Assembly: GCF_002288185.1 (NCBI RefSeq)
Contig: NZ_CP016776.1
Coordinates: forward strand, 992,001-1,056,000
DNA length: 64,000 nucleotides
Reading direction: 5' to 3'
Source of the DNA: Candidatus Planktophila vernalis
GTDB taxonomy: Bacteria; Actinomycetota; Actinomycetes; Nanopelagicales; Nanopelagicaceae
Shown: in pieces, positions 1 through 10,286 of the stretch
Layout of the letters: every line of letters starts with the position of its first letter
How positions within the stretch are numbered: position 1 is the first letter of the stretch
Notes under the pieces: model-generated
Told to the model about the DNA's origin: nothing
Database searches by the model: none
The model's input: only the letters and a program-made list of their open reading frames with translations
Made by a program: the position numbers and the translations under genes

Positions 1-270
1 GCCTTTATCTGGCTGCTTATCAATTTCAATGCGATCGATAGTGATTGCTAAACCCACTTTATTTAGCGCCATTGGCACGCCATAAGCATCAACGATTAAA
101 CCGCGATTTGCAGGTGCCACAACATCGCGGCTTTGAATACTTAGTGCTGCGTCACGATATTTTGGGCCTGCAGCAATCTGTAGATAGAACAGGCGTCCTA
201 GGAGTGCTACTAGTAAAGAAACAATAAGAATCTGCACAACGAGCAAACTCAAACGTGAGCGCTGGTTCAT
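1..270 (-). CDS. mrdA: Penicillin-binding protein 2 (class B PBP), N-terminal fragment
   Basis: Ninety codons run from an ATG at 270 off the left edge with no stop. The product has a basic start, one membrane segment at about residues 8-30, and an NRG motif at 55-57 that opens the pedestal region of class B PBPs. The transpeptidase domain lies outside the window. This enzyme crosslinks peptidoglycan during elongation, with RodA and the Mre proteins. The ATG overlaps the mreD stop (ATGA), so the two are translationally coupled, and mreC-mreD-mrdA is the usual order. Assignment rests on the N-terminal motifs and context. Confidence 0.88.
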   Translation of the reverse strand, partial: MNQRSRLSLLVVQILIVSLLVALLGRLFYLQIAAGPKYRDAALSIQSRDVVAPANRGLIVDAYGVPMALNKVGLAITIDRIEIDKQPDKG

Positions 271-788
271 AGAACAGATCGCGTTTCAAAGACAAAGTTG
301 TGCATAAATGAAAACACAGGCAAGACAATGGGTGTGAGCACCAAAGTCCAGAGTGAATTACCAAGGAGTGTGAGAAGGATTTGTCCGAAGCTTCCTGTTG
401 TAACACCCAATAAGGCGCTACTAGAAAGGAAAAGGAATGAAGTGGCTAGGTTTGCAACCACTACAAAGAAAACCACTCCAATTGGGTTTCCGTTGATATT
501 TCCATCACCGTAACCAAGATATGAAACGCCGTAACAAATAATGATCATAATCAGTGTCCATTGGCCCACTGGACCGCCTGCACCGCCAGACATATCCATC
601 AATATGCCTGCACCAAAACCTGTTAGCGCAGCAATCTCTGGCGTGCTAATTACTGCCCACACTAGAGCGAAGATCACAAAGAGTGAGAAACCACCACCTG
701 GCAGTTTAAATTGATTCACTACTGCTTCTTGCAAGACAAAGATGAAAAGAAATATTGGTGCTGAAAGTGAAATCTGTCGGGTCAACAT
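267..788 (-). CDS. mreD: Rod shape-determining protein MreD
   Basis: A 173-residue, very hydrophobic protein with about five membrane segments and few charged residues, as in MreD, an integral membrane part of the elongasome. A TTG at 794 could extend it by two residues. I chose the ATG at 788 because GGAG lies 9 nt upstream of it but only 3 nt from the TTG. It starts a few bases after the mreC stop and ends in a 4-nt overlap with mrdA, so mreB-mreC-mreD-mrdA reads as one operon. MreD is poorly conserved in sequence; identity leans on topology and position. Confidence 0.87.
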   Translation of the reverse strand: MLTRQISLSAPIFLFIFVLQEAVVNQFKLPGGGFSLFVIFALVWAVISTPEIAALTGFGAGILMDMSGGAGGPVGQWTLIMIIICYGVSYLGYGDGNINGNPIGVVFFVVVANLATSFLFLSSSALLGVTTGSFGQILLTLLGNSLWTLVLTPIVLPVFSFMHNFVFETRSVL

Positions 789-794
789 GAACAA

Positions 795-1718
795 CTACTC
801 CGTTGGAGACGGTGATGGTGTTACATAAACCGTCACCGTTGGAATGGGAGTTGGGACTGGCTTAGGCGGAACTAGTGCATCACCTGGATTAGTGGATGAG
901 GCTGCGACAACAACTGCTAGAACTCCAAGTCCACCAAAATTTGTGTAGTAACGAACGGTGCCACTTTGAGCGATTTCCCCGGCAGAGTTATCAACGGCAG
1001 TTACATAACCAACTGGAACTCCCGGGACAAAGGGACGATTAGCCACACTTCCACGCGCTAGCAACACATCGCCAACATTTACTGTTGTTAAATTATCGAG
1101 TAATTGCAGTGAACCTGAGCGTGATCCTCGGCCTGACAAAATGCCTATTTGTTGGGTTCCAGCAATGCGAACACCGATTTTAAATGATGGATCGGTTGCA
1201 AGCATCACTAATGCAGTTGTTGGGAAAACATCTTTGACCACACCAGCGATTCCAGTTTGTGAGAGCACAGTCATGTTTTTCTTGATACCTGCATTTGAAC
1301 CAATATCAATAGTCACGGTTTGAGAAAAAGACTGGCTAGAGCCTTGGCTGATCACTTTTGCATTTACTACTTTATATCCAGCAGTACCAGCTAAATCTAG
1401 AATGGATTCAAGCTGTTTGAGTTGGGCATCAGCGTTCTTACGGTTGATTAAATCTGCCTTTAGCTTGGCATTATCAGCGCGCAGCTTTTCAATTTGATTG
1501 CGCGTGCGGCCTAGGTGCGTCACATCGGTTACAAAGTTTTTAACTGGTGTGAGGATGAAATTTCCAGCCTTTTGGAAAGGCGAAAGAATTGCCTGAGTAC
1601 CTTGACGCGCTCCATCTAGAACTGCAACTCCACGCAAATCTAAGGTGATGAGAAACAGCGCAGTAACAATTAAAATGATTAAGAGAAGACGGGTACGACC
1701 CTCTCCGCCGTAACGCAT
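795..1718 (-). CDS. mreC: Rod shape-determining protein MreC
   Basis: A 307-residue bitopic protein: an N-terminal membrane segment at about 13-30, a predicted coiled coil at about 70-105 (repeated Leu, Lys and Asn), then the beta-rich MreC domain. Typical glycine-rich segments follow, such as IGSNAGIKKNM and LARGSVANRPF. The C-terminus ends in a Pro/Thr/Ser-rich tail (about 285-307), common in actinobacterial MreC. MreC links cytoplasmic MreB to periplasmic PBP2 during elongation. It starts 12 nt after the mreB stop with only a weak ribosome-binding site. Confidence 0.93.
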   Translation of the reverse strand: MRYGGEGRTRLLLIILIVTALFLITLDLRGVAVLDGARQGTQAILSPFQKAGNFILTPVKNFVTDVTHLGRTRNQIEKLRADNAKLKADLINRKNADAQLKQLESILDLAGTAGYKVVNAKVISQGSSQSFSQTVTIDIGSNAGIKKNMTVLSQTGIAGVVKDVFPTTALVMLATDPSFKIGVRIAGTQQIGILSGRGSRSGSLQLLDNLTTVNVGDVLLARGSVANRPFVPGVPVGYVTAVDNSAGEIAQSGTVRYYTNFGGLGVLAVVVAASSTNPGDALVPPKPVPTPIPTVTVYVTPSPSPTE

Positions 1719-1730
1719 CTTCTAATAAAC

Positions 1731-2777
1731 CTATCGACGAGGTTCGGAGATTAAGACCTTCTCTAAAGCCTCAAACTCTTCGATACATTTTCCAGAGCCT
1801 TCAACAACTGCATCCAATGGACGTTCAGCGATGTGAATTGGCATTCCAGTTTCTTTACGAAGACGCTCATCAAGACCCTTGAGCAAAGCACCGCCACCAG
1901 TAAGAACAATTCCACGATCCATCAAATCTGATGCAAGCTCTGGAGGAGTCTTATCGAGTGTGCTCTTTACTGCATTAACAATTGCATTGACTGGCTCGTC
2001 TAGAGCTTTGCGAATCTCTGCAGCTGAAACAACGATTGTCTTTGGTAATCCTGTTGCTAAGTCGCGACCGCGAATCTCAGCATCGTTTTCACCCGCTAGT
2101 GGATAAGCAGAACCGATTGCCATCTTGATTTCTTCTGCGGTGCGCTCTCCCAAAAGAAGTGAGAATTCACGCTTAACCCAGTTGATAATCGACTGATCGA
2201 GCTCATCTCCACCTACGCGAATTGAAAGTGAACACACAATTCCACCTAGTGAAATAACTGCAACCTCAGTAGTACCGCCACCAATATCTACAACCATGTT
2301 TCCTGTTGGTTCGTGGATTGGAAGACCAGCACCAATAGCTGCTGCCATTGGCTCTTCAATAATGTAAACCTTACGAGCACCGGCGGCATATGCCGCATCT
2401 TTTACTGCGCGCTGCTCAACGCCAGTGATACCTGATGGAACGCACACAACGATTCTTGGCTTAGCCAAGTAACGACGACGGTGCACCTTTTGAATAAAGT
2501 AACGCAGCATGCGCTCAGTGGTCTCAAAGTCTGCAATCACACCATCTTTAAGTGGGCGAATAGCAACGATGTTTCCTGGAGTACGGCCAATCATCTTCTT
2601 GGCTTCAAGACCAACGGCTAAAATTCCGCCAGAATCTTGATTGACGGCAACAACAGATGGCTCATTCAAAACAATGCCACGCCCGCGCACATAAACAAGC
2701 GTGTTTGCAGTTCCTAGGTCAACGGCCATATCACGACCGATGAAAGACATTCTGCTCTGTCTGCTTTGTGAACTCAT
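1731..2777 (-). CDS. mreB: Rod shape-determining actin-like ATPase MreB
   Basis: 348 residues, the usual MreB length. Actin-fold nucleotide motifs are clear: [11 protein letters not shown] (20-30), [12 protein letters not shown] (163-174) and [15 protein letters not shown] near the C-terminus. MreB filaments under the membrane organise lateral wall synthesis. The start at 2777 is supported by AAGGAG about 10 nt upstream. The next ATG (2750) would also keep the fold but lacks that site. The gene follows ndk by 17 nt and leads the mreBCD-mrdA operon. Presence of MreB suggests rod or curved cells, which is inference. Confidence 0.97.
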   Translation of the reverse strand: MSSQSRQSRMSFIGRDMAVDLGTANTLVYVRGRGIVLNEPSVVAVNQDSGGILAVGLEAKKMIGRTPGNIVAIRPLKDGVIADFETTERMLRYFIQKVHRRRYLAKPRIVVCVPSGITGVEQRAVKDAAYAAGARKVYIIEEPMAAAIGAGLPIHEPTGNMVVDIGGGTTEVAVISLGGIVCSLSIRVGGDELDQSIINWVKREFSLLLGERTAEEIKMAIGSAYPLAGENDAEIRGRDLATGLPKTIVVSAAEIRKALDEPVNAIVNAVKSTLDKTPPELASDLMDRGIVLTGGGALLKGLDERLRKETGMPIHIAERPLDAVVEGSGKCIEEFEALEKVLISEPRR

Positions 2778-2794
2778 ACTTTTGTACTCCTTGA

Positions 2795-3214
2795 TTATTT
2801 AGGGAAGAAAATTTGAATCTCGCGCGCAGCTGATTCAGGTGAATCTGAGCCATGCACAATATTCTGAACAACTTTGGTGCCTTGATCACGAGCTAAGTCA
2901 CCACGGATAGTTCCGGGTGCTGCAACTGTTGGATCAGTAACTCCGGCTAACGAGCGAAATCCTTCGATGACACGATTACCCGAAGCAACCATTGCAACGA
3001 TTGGTCCTGACATCATGAACTCAACTAGTGGTTCATAAAATGGCTTACCAATATGTTCTGCGTAGTGTTGTTCAAGTAATGCGCGATCAGCGTTAAGTAA
3101 ACGTAACGCTTCGATGGAATAACCTTTTGTTTCAACACGAGAAATAACTTCGCCCACTAAACCACGACGGACTCCGTCTGGCTTAACCAGGATTAGGGTT
3201 TTCTCAATGCTCAC
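2795..3214 (-). CDS. ndk: Nucleoside diphosphate kinase
   Basis: 139 residues, full length for Ndk. It contains the N-terminal [13 protein letters not shown] motif and the phospho-acceptor histidine H121 in [12 protein letters not shown]. The enzyme transfers the gamma phosphate among NTPs and NDPs through phosphohistidine. The start codon is GTG. No Shine-Dalgarno site precedes it; instead TAGACT ends 6 nt upstream, fitting a leaderless transcript. That hexamer sits immediately upstream of the DUF4233 stop on the other side of the junction, so ndk may be transcribed both from its own promoter and from the valS-folC operon. Confidence 0.96.
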   Translation of the reverse strand: MSIEKTLILVKPDGVRRGLVGEVISRVETKGYSIEALRLLNADRALLEQHYAEHIGKPFYEPLVEFMMSGPIVAMVASGNRVIEGFRSLAGVTDPTVAAPGTIRGDLARDQGTKVVQNIVHGSDSPESAAREIQIFFPK

Positions 3215-3220
3215 CTGCCT

Positions 3221-3226
3221 AGTCTA
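3221..3226 (-). promoter_or_regulatory. Candidate -10 (TAGACT) of leaderless ndk
   Basis: TAGACT on the minus strand ends 6 nt before the ndk GTG. No ribosome-binding site is present. Same geometry as at many starts in this window; inferred, not proven. Confidence 0.5.
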
Positions 3227-3562
3227 TTAGGCCTTTTCCCCTGCTTGTGCCATGAGAGCCGCACGCGCAGCTTCTCCCTTGCGGCCCACAATGATGGCTG
3301 CGGCCCATAGTCCTAGGAATATCACCCCAATAACAAAGAAGGATGGGACGAAGAAGCCGAAACTAATCATGAAAACCTGCAGAACTGAGCCGAAATATAA
3401 ACCTGAACGTCGCTTGAGAATGCCGGCAGTGAGAAATAGAAGCAGTGAAATCACAGAGCCATATATGAGGGCGGCCGTAGGTTGATCTTTCGTTGCAAGC
3501 AAAATCGCAAAACCCAAAGTCATGCTCTCCATAACAAGAACTGTTGCTCCTAGAATTCTCAT
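3227..3562 (-). CDS. DUF4233 family membrane protein
   Basis: 111 residues with about four hydrophobic segments (approx. 3-23, 30-47, 55-75, 77-93) and a charged alanine-rich tail. This is the small membrane protein that sits between folC and ndk in many actinobacteria and is known as DUF4233; no function is established. Its ATG overlaps the folC stop (ATGA), so it is translationally coupled to folC. The family call is from position, size and topology together. Confidence 0.8.
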   Translation of the reverse strand: MRILGATVLVMESMTLGFAILLATKDQPTAALIYGSVISLLLFLTAGILKRRSGLYFGSVLQVFMISFGFFVPSFFVIGVIFLGLWAAAIIVGRKGEAARAALMAQAGEKA

Positions 3563-4905
3563 TTCGCAAACTTCTTTCTCAAATAGGTTCGGGCTTCTCC
3601 AACTGTAACAACCGAGCCGGTCACAATAATCCCGACGGTATCTTCACTTAACGGTCTAGTTGCATCCCCCACCGCTCGATCAAGGGCGGTGTGCAAATCC
3701 TTTACTTCAAATACTCGATCATTTCCAAAAACAGAAGTTGCTAGCTTTTCCAAATCTGACGATGACATGGCACGTGACGATGAACTTTGAGTCACAATGA
3801 CGTGATCAACAATTGGTTCTAACTCTTGCAAGATCCCAAGGGCATCTTTATCCCCAAAAACACCCACAACTGCCACAATCTCATCAAAGTTAAATTCACT
3901 CTTCAGAGTCTGCGCTAGTGCTTTAGCGCCATGCGGATTATGCGCAGCATCTAAAATTACCGTCGGATCGCGGTGAACTACCTCGCAGCGACCAGGTGAA
4001 GTAACTGCGGCAAAGCCTGCACGCACTGCTTCAATATCTAGTGGTTGATCGCCAAAGAAAGCTTCCACTGCTACCAGGGCGCTGGCAGCGTTAGCGGCTT
4101 GGTGCTTGCCATGGAGAGGCAAGAAAATTTCATCGTATGTGTCGTGCAAACCTTGAATAGTCAGGAGCTGTCCCCCGACTGCGATTGCTCTTGAGGCAAC
4201 TGAATACTCAACGCCTTCACGCACAACATCTGCGCCAACTTCTGCAGCTTTTCTAATTAACTCCTTAGCAGCCTCTGGCTCTTGTTGGGCCAGCACAACA
4301 AAGCCGCCTTCTTTTATGATTCCAGCCTTAGTAGAAGCGATTTCATGCAGAGTATTGCCTAGATATTCCATGTGATCAAAGCCAATTGGCATGATTACTG
4401 AGACATCTGCATCAACAACATTTGTTGCATCCCACTGCCCACCCATACCAACTTCAATAACTCCAACATCTACAGGGTGTTCAGCAAAGGCGACAAAGCC
4501 AAGTGCTGTGATTGCTTCAAAGAATGAGATGGGATGTTCAAACTTTTCATCCATTAAATCTAAATATGCAGCAATATCGTTATAGGCAAAGATTAAATCT
4601 TTAGGATCAATGGGCTCGCCGTTAATTGAAATGCGCTCACGATAGGTTTCAAGATGTGGGCTAGTAAAGCGCCCAGTACGCAAACCATGGGCGAATAAGA
4701 GCGAATCAATCATTCGTGTTGTGGTGGTCTTTCCATTTGTTCCACCCACATGAATTGTTGGATATGTCAGCTGCGGTGAACCCAAAATATCAACAAGGGC
4801 TGCAATGCGCTCTGTTGTTGGATCAATTCGAACTTCTGGCCAGCGCGCTAGTAGCGCTTGCTCAATTGCATCAACGCGCTCTTGATCATCAGGAGAAATA
4901 ATCAT
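3559..4905 (-). CDS. folC: Bifunctional folylpolyglutamate / dihydrofolate synthase
   Basis: 448 residues, typical for FolC. The Mur-ligase-type P-loop GGTNGKTTT is at 54-62. Further motifs are [15 protein letters not shown], the DHMEYLG segment and [13 protein letters not shown] in the C-terminal domain. FolC adds glutamate to dihydropteroate and extends the polyglutamate tail of folates in the cytosol. The ATG overlaps the valS stop by four bases (ATGA), and its own stop overlaps the next gene's start. valS-folC-DUF4233 is therefore a coupled unit, as in other actinobacteria. Confidence 0.95.
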   Translation of the reverse strand: MIISPDDQERVDAIEQALLARWPEVRIDPTTERIAALVDILGSPQLTYPTIHVGGTNGKTTTTRMIDSLLFAHGLRTGRFTSPHLETYRERISINGEPIDPKDLIFAYNDIAAYLDLMDEKFEHPISFFEAITALGFVAFAEHPVDVGVIEVGMGGQWDATNVVDADVSVIMPIGFDHMEYLGNTLHEIASTKAGIIKEGGFVVLAQQEPEAAKELIRKAAEVGADVVREGVEYSVASRAIAVGGQLLTIQGLHDTYDEIFLPLHGKHQAANAASALVAVEAFFGDQPLDIEAVRAGFAAVTSPGRCEVVHRDPTVILDAAHNPHGAKALAQTLKSEFNFDEIVAVVGVFGDKDALGILQELEPIVDHVIVTQSSSSRAMSSSDLEKLATSVFGNDRVFEVKDLHTALDRAVGDATRPLSEDTVGIIVTGSVVTVGEARTYLRKKFAK

Positions 4906-7478
4906 GCTGAAGGTAGTGCGCCAAGTTGTGCTGTGAGGCGTTCGATATCAGAACTAGTTTTAGCTAAACGTTCACGGATTTCAACAACAACACTCTCAGG
5001 TGCTTTGGCCATGAAACCGTCGTTGTTCAACTTCACTTCTGCAGTCTGCTTATCCTTAATCGCTGCAGCTAAATCCTTTTCCAATCGAGCGCGCTCTGCG
5101 ACAACATCGATTGATCCAGTCAAATCGAACTCCACCTTTACTGAACCGATTTCAACCTTTGCACTTGGTGTAATTTCGCCAAGCTCAAGGCGCAAAACAA
5201 AAGCCATTGCGCTTGAATAATCAGCAATTGCTCCCTTTGCCACAAAGCGCGCAGGAATCTTGAGTGAAGTCTTAATACCTTGATCATTTCTAAACCTGCG
5301 AACATCAGTGATGATCTCTTGCATCTGCGTAACAAGCTTCTCTGATGCTTTATCAACGTGGGCAGCATCTGCCACAGGCCACTTAGCAATAACGAGTGAT
5401 TCTGCCCCAGTTAACGTTGTCCAGAGCTGCTCAGTAATAAATGGCATTACTGGGTGCAAAAGGCGCAAGAGTTGATCAAGAACATGACCCAGAACGCGCT
5501 TAGTATTTTGTGAATCAGCTCCTGCAAAAGTTTCCTTTGAAACCTCTAGATACCAGTCACATAGGTCATCCCAAGCAAAGTGATACAAAATCTCGCAGGC
5601 ACGAGCAAACTCATACTTTTCAAGCAGTGAATCAACTTCAGAGACAGTCTCTGACAATCGGCTCAGGATCCACTTATCAATAGCGTTGAGTGAATCAACT
5701 GCTGGAAGTTCACCTTCAACAGTTGCACCATTCATCATTGCAAAGCGGGTTGCATTCCAGAGTTTGGTAGCAAAGTTACGTGAACCACCAATCCAGTCTT
5801 CAGCAAGTGCTTGGTCTGTGCCTGGATTAGCACCGCGTGCCAAAGTAAAGCGCAGAGCATCAGCGCCGTATTTGTCCATAAACTCAATGGGATCAATAAC
5901 ATTTCCGCGACTCTTAGACATCTTCTTGCCGAATTGATCGCGCACCAAACCATGCAACATGATTGTCTTAAACGGTGGCACACCATCCATAGCAAAAGTA
6001 CTCATCATCATCATGCGCACTACCCAAAAGAACAAAATGTCATAGCCAGTTACTAGAACTGAAGTGGGATAGAACTTAGCTAAATCAGCGGTTTTTTCTG
6101 GCCAACCAAATGTTGAAAATGCCCATTGCCCCGATGAGAACCAAGTATCTAGAACATCTGGATCTTGTGTGTAGCCGGCAGGTGCTGATTCACCTGGACC
6201 AACAACGACAACATCACCATTTGGTCCATACCAAACTGGAATGCGATGGCCCCACCACAACTGGCGAGAAATACACCAGTCATGCATGTTATCTACCCAA
6301 TCAAAATAACGAGGTTCTAACTCTTTAGGTTCAATTGTTACTGAGCCATTTCGCACAGCATCAGCTGATGCCTTTGCAAGTGGTGCAACCTTTACAAACC
6401 ACTGCTTAGATAAACGTGGTTCAACTGTTGTGTCACAGCGTGAACAGTGACCCACTGCGTGAATATAAGGACGCTTTTCAGCAACGATGCGGCCCAGTGA
6501 GCGTAGTTTTTCAACCACTGCCACGCGTGCTTCAAAGCGATCCATGCCATCAAACTCAGTTCCTGTGCCATCCATAACACCGTGCTCGTTCATAATCACA
6601 ACGAATGGAACATTGTGGCGAACAGCCATTTCAAAGTCATTGGGATCATGGGCTGCAGTTACTTTCACAGCACCGGTTCCAAAATCAGGATCCACTAGTT
6701 CATCGGCAATGATTGGAATCATTCGGTTAACAAGTGGCAAAAGTACAGAAGTTCCAACCATGTGCTTATAGCGTGGGTCATCAGGGTGAACTGCGACTGC
6801 GCCATCGCCCATCATTGTCTCTGGTCGTGTTGTTGCAACGGTGATGCTTTGTTCGCCTTCACCGTAGCGAACTGAAACGAACTCGCCGGAATCATCTTGG
6901 TGCTCAACTTCAATGTCAGAGAGTGCGGTTAAGCAACGAGGACACCAGTTAATGATTCGCTCTGCGCGATAAATCAAACCAGCATCATGCATCTTCTTAA
7001 ACAATGTAACTACGGAGTTAGACATCGCTTCATCCATTGTGAAGCGCTCACGTGACCAATCAACTGATGAACCAAGGCGCTTCATCTGTTCAAGGATTGC
7101 ACCGCCAGATTCTGCCTTCCACTCCCAAACTTTTTTAACAAACTCTTCGCGTCCTAAATCATGGCGAGATTTACCATCTGTGGCTAACTGCTTTTCAACA
7201 ACGTTCTGTGTTGCAATTCCTGCATGGTCCATTCCAGGAAGCCATAGAACTTCAAAGCCCTTCATGCGCTTCATGCGTGATAAACAATCTTGCAGTGTTT
7301 GATCAAGTGCGTGACCAATGTGTAGAACACCTGTCACATTCGGTGGTGGCAAAACAATTGAGAAGGCAGGTTTGCTAGATGTTGCATCTGCCGTGAAGTA
7401 GCCAGCGCTGACCCACTTTTGATACAGGGTTGCTTCGATATCAGCTGGTGAAAAACTGGAAGCTAGGTCGCCGGACAT
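4902..7478 (-). CDS. valS: Valyl-tRNA synthetase
   Basis: 858 residues. Class I signatures are present: HIGH at 53-56 (in [13 protein letters not shown]) and KMSKS at 519-523. The CP1 editing region is recognisable ([26 protein letters not shown]). The C-terminus carries a coiled-coil Val-RS arm (about 790-850) rich in Glu, Lys and Leu. It charges tRNA-Val and hydrolyses mischarged Thr-tRNA. The ATG at 7478 has no Shine-Dalgarno site; TAGACT ends 7 nt upstream, suggesting a leaderless transcript starting in the 15-nt gap after clpX. Confidence 0.98.
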   Translation of the reverse strand: MSGDLASSFSPADIEATLYQKWVSAGYFTADATSSKPAFSIVLPPPNVTGVLHIGHALDQTLQDCLSRMKRMKGFEVLWLPGMDHAGIATQNVVEKQLATDGKSRHDLGREEFVKKVWEWKAESGGAILEQMKRLGSSVDWSRERFTMDEAMSNSVVTLFKKMHDAGLIYRAERIINWCPRCLTALSDIEVEHQDDSGEFVSVRYGEGEQSITVATTRPETMMGDGAVAVHPDDPRYKHMVGTSVLLPLVNRMIPIIADELVDPDFGTGAVKVTAAHDPNDFEMAVRHNVPFVVIMNEHGVMDGTGTEFDGMDRFEARVAVVEKLRSLGRIVAEKRPYIHAVGHCSRCDTTVEPRLSKQWFVKVAPLAKASADAVRNGSVTIEPKELEPRYFDWVDNMHDWCISRQLWWGHRIPVWYGPNGDVVVVGPGESAPAGYTQDPDVLDTWFSSGQWAFSTFGWPEKTADLAKFYPTSVLVTGYDILFFWVVRMMMMSTFAMDGVPPFKTIMLHGLVRDQFGKKMSKSRGNVIDPIEFMDKYGADALRFTLARGANPGTDQALAEDWIGGSRNFATKLWNATRFAMMNGATVEGELPAVDSLNAIDKWILSRLSETVSEVDSLLEKYEFARACEILYHFAWDDLCDWYLEVSKETFAGADSQNTKRVLGHVLDQLLRLLHPVMPFITEQLWTTLTGAESLVIAKWPVADAAHVDKASEKLVTQMQEIITDVRRFRNDQGIKTSLKIPARFVAKGAIADYSSAMAFVLRLELGEITPSAKVEIGSVKVEFDLTGSIDVVAERARLEKDLAAAIKDKQTAEVKLNNDGFMAKAPESVVVEIRERLAKTSSDIERLTAQLGALPSA

Positions 7479-7485
7479 AAGGAGC

Positions 7486-7491
7486 AGTCTA
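7486..7491 (-). promoter_or_regulatory. Candidate -10 (TAGACT) of leaderless valS
   Basis: TAGACT lies 7 nt upstream of the valS ATG in the short clpX-valS gap. The bases between contain no ribosome-binding site. Confidence 0.5.
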
Positions 7492-7493
7492 GA

Positions 7494-8780
7494 TTATGCG
7501 CTCTTCTCCTCTTGACCCTTTGCTGCGCGTGAGCGCTTTGGAATATCACCAGTTCGTTTAATAAATTCAGGTTGCGCCCCATTTTCGATGCAATCTTTGT
7601 TCACAATGACTTTTGCTACATCTCCACGGCTAGGAACGTCATACATCACACTCAAAAGCGTTGATTCCATGATTGCGCGAAGGCCACGAGCACCAGTTCC
7701 ACGATCCAAGGCAAGATCTGCAATGGCATCAAGTGCTGGGGCATCAAATTCTAGTTCAACGTTATCTAGGTCAAAGAGGCGTTGGTACTGCTTCACAAGA
7801 GCGTTCTTTGGCTCAGTCAAAATCTGCATGAGTGCTTCTTTGTCCAAGTTTTCAACACTTGTGAGAACTGGCAAACGGCCAATGAACTCTGGAATCATTC
7901 CAAACTTCAAAAGATCCTCAGGCATTACATCGGCAAAGATATCTTTACGGTTCTTATCGGCTGCATCCTGCAAGGTTGCATTAAAGCCAACACCAGACTT
8001 GCCAACTCGGCTTTCAATGATCTTTTCTAATCCAGCAAATGCACCGCCAACAATAAAGAGAACATTTGTTGTGTCAATTTGGATGAACTCTTGGTGTGGG
8101 TGCTTGCGACCACCTTGTGGTGGAACAGATGCAACAGTTCCTTCAAGAATCTTTAATAGCGCCTGCTGAACACCTTCACCTGAAACATCGCGTGTGATTG
8201 ATGGGTTCTCAGATTTACGAGCAACCTTATCGATTTCATCGATATAGATAATTCCTGTTTCTGCCTTTTTAACATCGTAATCTGCGGCTTGTAGGAGCTT
8301 AAGCAAAATGTTTTCAACATCTTCACCCACATAGCCAGCCTCTGTCAGCGCAGTTGCATCTGCGATAGCAAAAGGAACGTTGAGCATGCGTGCAAGGGTT
8401 TGAGCCATCAGAGTTTTACCGCACCCTGTTGGGCCAAGTAGCAAGATATTTGATTTAGCTAATTCGATTTGATCTTCACGGTTGCCACTTTGCACACGCT
8501 TGTAGTGATTATAAACCGCAACAGAGAGAGACTTCTTTGCGCGGTTTTGTCCGATGACATATTGATCTAGGAATTCAAAGATTTCTTGTGGCTTAGGAAG
8601 TTCAGCAAGTCCAAGGGATGAGGCTTCAGAGAGCTCTTCAACGATGATCTCATTACAAAGTTCAATACATTCATCGCAGATATAGACGCCAGGTCCGGCA
8701 ATGAGTTTTTTAACTTGCTTCTGAGTTTTTCCGCAGAAGGAACACTTGAGCAAGTCGCTTGTTTCGCCGATTCTGGTCAT
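7494..8780 (-). CDS. clpX: ATP-dependent Clp protease ATP-binding subunit ClpX
   Basis: 428 residues. The N-terminal zinc-binding domain has C13, C16, C35 and C38. The AAA+ core has Walker A GPTGCGKT (116-123), Walker B IIYIDEID, sensor region PEFIGRLPV and RGTGARGLR. ClpX unfolds substrates and feeds them to ClpP1P2, encoded just upstream in transcription order. The ATG at 8780 is preceded at 6 nt by TAAAAT on the same strand, so clpX may be transcribed leaderless from its own promoter. A basic tail (KRSRAAKG) follows the AAA+ lid. Confidence 0.98.
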   Translation of the reverse strand: MTRIGETSDLLKCSFCGKTQKQVKKLIAGPGVYICDECIELCNEIIVEELSEASSLGLAELPKPQEIFEFLDQYVIGQNRAKKSLSVAVYNHYKRVQSGNREDQIELAKSNILLLGPTGCGKTLMAQTLARMLNVPFAIADATALTEAGYVGEDVENILLKLLQAADYDVKKAETGIIYIDEIDKVARKSENPSITRDVSGEGVQQALLKILEGTVASVPPQGGRKHPHQEFIQIDTTNVLFIVGGAFAGLEKIIESRVGKSGVGFNATLQDAADKNRKDIFADVMPEDLLKFGMIPEFIGRLPVLTSVENLDKEALMQILTEPKNALVKQYQRLFDLDNVELEFDAPALDAIADLALDRGTGARGLRAIMESTLLSVMYDVPSRGDVAKVIVNKDCIENGAQPEFIKRTGDIPKRSRAAKGQEEKSA

Positions 8781-8786
8781 GGGTAA

Positions 8787-8792
8787 ATTTTA
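8787..8792 (-). promoter_or_regulatory. Candidate -10 (TAAAAT) of clpX
   Basis: TAAAAT ends 6 nt before the clpX ATG. The 184-nt gap from 8781 to 8964 holds no convincing gene. A short ORF reading rightward there has no supporting features. Confidence 0.45.
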
Positions 8793-8964
8793 CGTTCCCC
8801 CGTGGATTTATGGTGAGGTTTTTGCGCTTACTTGTGTTCGCCGTGAGAATAATTCATAGGCAAATGCAGTTGGGTTATGAAGAAAAATCCTGGATGAAAA
8901 CCAAAAGAGACGGTATCCCTTGTATGACCAAAGGGAGCCCGCCTCAAATAGTTTCATAGAAAGA

Positions 8965-9588
8965 TTACTTAGTTGGCTTGGCCTTACGTGATGCCAATAC
9001 CTGATCGATAATTCCATACTCAACAGCCTCTGCTGCTGTAAGAATCTTGTCGCGCTCTATGTCTTTGCGAATCTCTTCAGATGATTTCACAACGTGGCGT
9101 GATAAGAGATCTTCCTGCAAGCGAGTGATTCGATCGATTTCGCGAGCTTGAATTTCGATATCAGATGCCTGACCGCCACCTTCTGATGAAGGTTGGTGGA
9201 TCAAAATACGTGAGTGCTCAAGTGCGTAACGCTTTCCTTTTGCACCTCCCGCAAGAATAACTGCGGCAGCAGATGCAGCTTGACCCAAGCAAATGGTGCT
9301 GATGTCTGGGCGAACAAACTGCATGGTGTCATAAATAGCAGTGAGCGCGGTGAAAGATCCACCAGGTGAGTTGATATAGATCATGATGTCGCGATCTGGA
9401 TCCATAGATTCCAGAGTCAAAAGCTGAGCCATTACATCGTTTGCAACTGTGTCATCAATTGGCTGACCCATGAAAATAATGCGCTCTTCAAAGAGCTTTG
9501 TGTATGGATCTTGACGCTTGTATCCATAAGCTGTTTTTTCTTCAACAGTTGGAAGAACGTAGCGTGAGTTAATCTCTTGAAATGTCAT
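8965..9588 (-). CDS. clpP2: ATP-dependent Clp protease proteolytic subunit ClpP2
   Basis: 207 residues. Serine-protease residues are visible: S106 in GQAASAAA and H131 in RILIHQP; the acidic member lies in the C-terminal [11 protein letters not shown] segment. Actinobacteria make a mixed ClpP1P2 barrel, and this second copy has the longer N-terminus ([17 protein letters not shown]) typical of ClpP2. Its ATG overlaps the clpP1 stop in TAATG, with GGAGGGAAA inside the end of clpP1 as ribosome-binding site. The pair is thus co-translated. Confidence 0.96.
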   Translation of the reverse strand: MTFQEINSRYVLPTVEEKTAYGYKRQDPYTKLFEERIIFMGQPIDDTVANDVMAQLLTLESMDPDRDIMIYINSPGGSFTALTAIYDTMQFVRPDISTICLGQAASAAAVILAGGAKGKRYALEHSRILIHQPSSEGGGQASDIEIQAREIDRITRLQEDLLSRHVVKSSEEIRKDIERDKILTAAEAVEYGIIDQVLASRKAKPTK

Positions 9589-10166
9589 TACGCTTTCCCT
9601 CCTGTGATTTGTCCCAATGAACTCACTACATGATCCACAAAGCCGTAATCCTTAGCATCCTTGGCATTGAACCAATTATCTCGATCTGAGTCTGCAAGAA
9701 TCTTTTCTAGAGTTTGGCCAGTGTGCAAAGCGTTGAGCTCTGAAAGAGTTTGCTTTGTAATCGCCATCTGTTCTGCCTGAATACGAATATCAATTGCTGT
9801 TCCACCAATTCCACCTAGTGGTTGGTGCATCAAGATACGAGAGCTATTAGTTGCATAACGCTTTCCCTTTGTTCCTGATGTGAGAAGGAACTGACCCATT
9901 GATGCAGCCATTCCAAAGGTAACTGTTGCAACATCATTTGGAATCAACTCCATAGTGTCATAGACAGCCATACCTGCAGTTACTGATCCGCCTGGTGAGT
10001 TGATGTATAAGAAAATATCTTTCTTGGGATCCAAAGAGGAGAGAAGAAGAAGCTGAGCACAGACCATGTTGGCCATCTCATCGCGGACTTCACCTGACAA
10101 GAAAACAATGCGCTCTTCAAGCAAGCGGTTGTAAATCTGGTCTTTCATTTTGCTGTCTAAATCCAC
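9588..10166 (-). CDS. clpP1: ATP-dependent Clp protease proteolytic subunit ClpP1
   Basis: 192 residues with the catalytic triad S89 (GMAASMGQ), H114 (RILMHQP) and probably D163 (DRDNW). The start is GTG at 10166, chosen because AGGAGGAAA lies about 6 nt upstream. The nearest ATG, six codons further in, has no such site. It forms the barrel with ClpP2. The upstream region contains a ClgR-like sequence and an inverted repeat. Order tig-clpP1-clpP2-clpX is the actinobacterial standard. Confidence 0.97.
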   Translation of the reverse strand: MDLDSKMKDQIYNRLLEERIVFLSGEVRDEMANMVCAQLLLLSSLDPKKDIFLYINSPGGSVTAGMAVYDTMELIPNDVATVTFGMAASMGQFLLTSGTKGKRYATNSSRILMHQPLGGIGGTAIDIRIQAEQMAITKQTLSELNALHTGQTLEKILADSDRDNWFNAKDAKDYGFVDHVVSSLGQITGGKA

Positions 10167-10211
10167 GTCAATTTCCTCCTGTATTTTTTACCTGTAGTGA
10201 CCCTAACAATA

Positions 10212-10242
10212 TTGGCGACTAAATGCTTCCCAATATCGCCAA
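10212..10242. repeat. Inverted repeat in the tig-clpP1 gap
   Basis: TTGGCGA at 10212-10218 and TCGCCAA at 10236-10242 form a perfect 7-bp inverted repeat with a 17-nt spacer, 46 nt upstream of the clpP1 GTG. It could be an operator or an mRNA hairpin; no T-run follows to make it a clear terminator. Confidence 0.45.
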
Positions 10243-10263
10243 ATAGGAGCGTTAACTGGGCGA

Positions 10264-10281
10264 TGTTCGCTCAGGGCTAAA
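10264..10281. promoter_or_regulatory. ClgR-like operator upstream of clpP1
   Basis: The site reads TGTTCGCTCAGGGCTAAA. The ClgR site described in Streptomyces is GTTCGC, five bases, GCG; here GTTCGC-N5-GCT differs at one position. ClgR activates clpP operons in actinobacteria. It is about 100 nt upstream of clpP1 and just after tig. No clgR gene is in the window. Confidence 0.4.
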
Positions 10282-10286
10282 GAGTA

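Noticed and set aside
8914-8936. Terminator after clpP2
   Set aside because: TCCCTT/AAGGGA is only a 6-bp stem with an interrupted extension and no clean T-run; too weak to list.
8759-8959. 66-codon rightward frame between clpX and clpP2
   Set aside because: It starts inside the clpX start region in antisense, has no ribosome-binding site or promoter match, and its composition is unlike the other proteins here.
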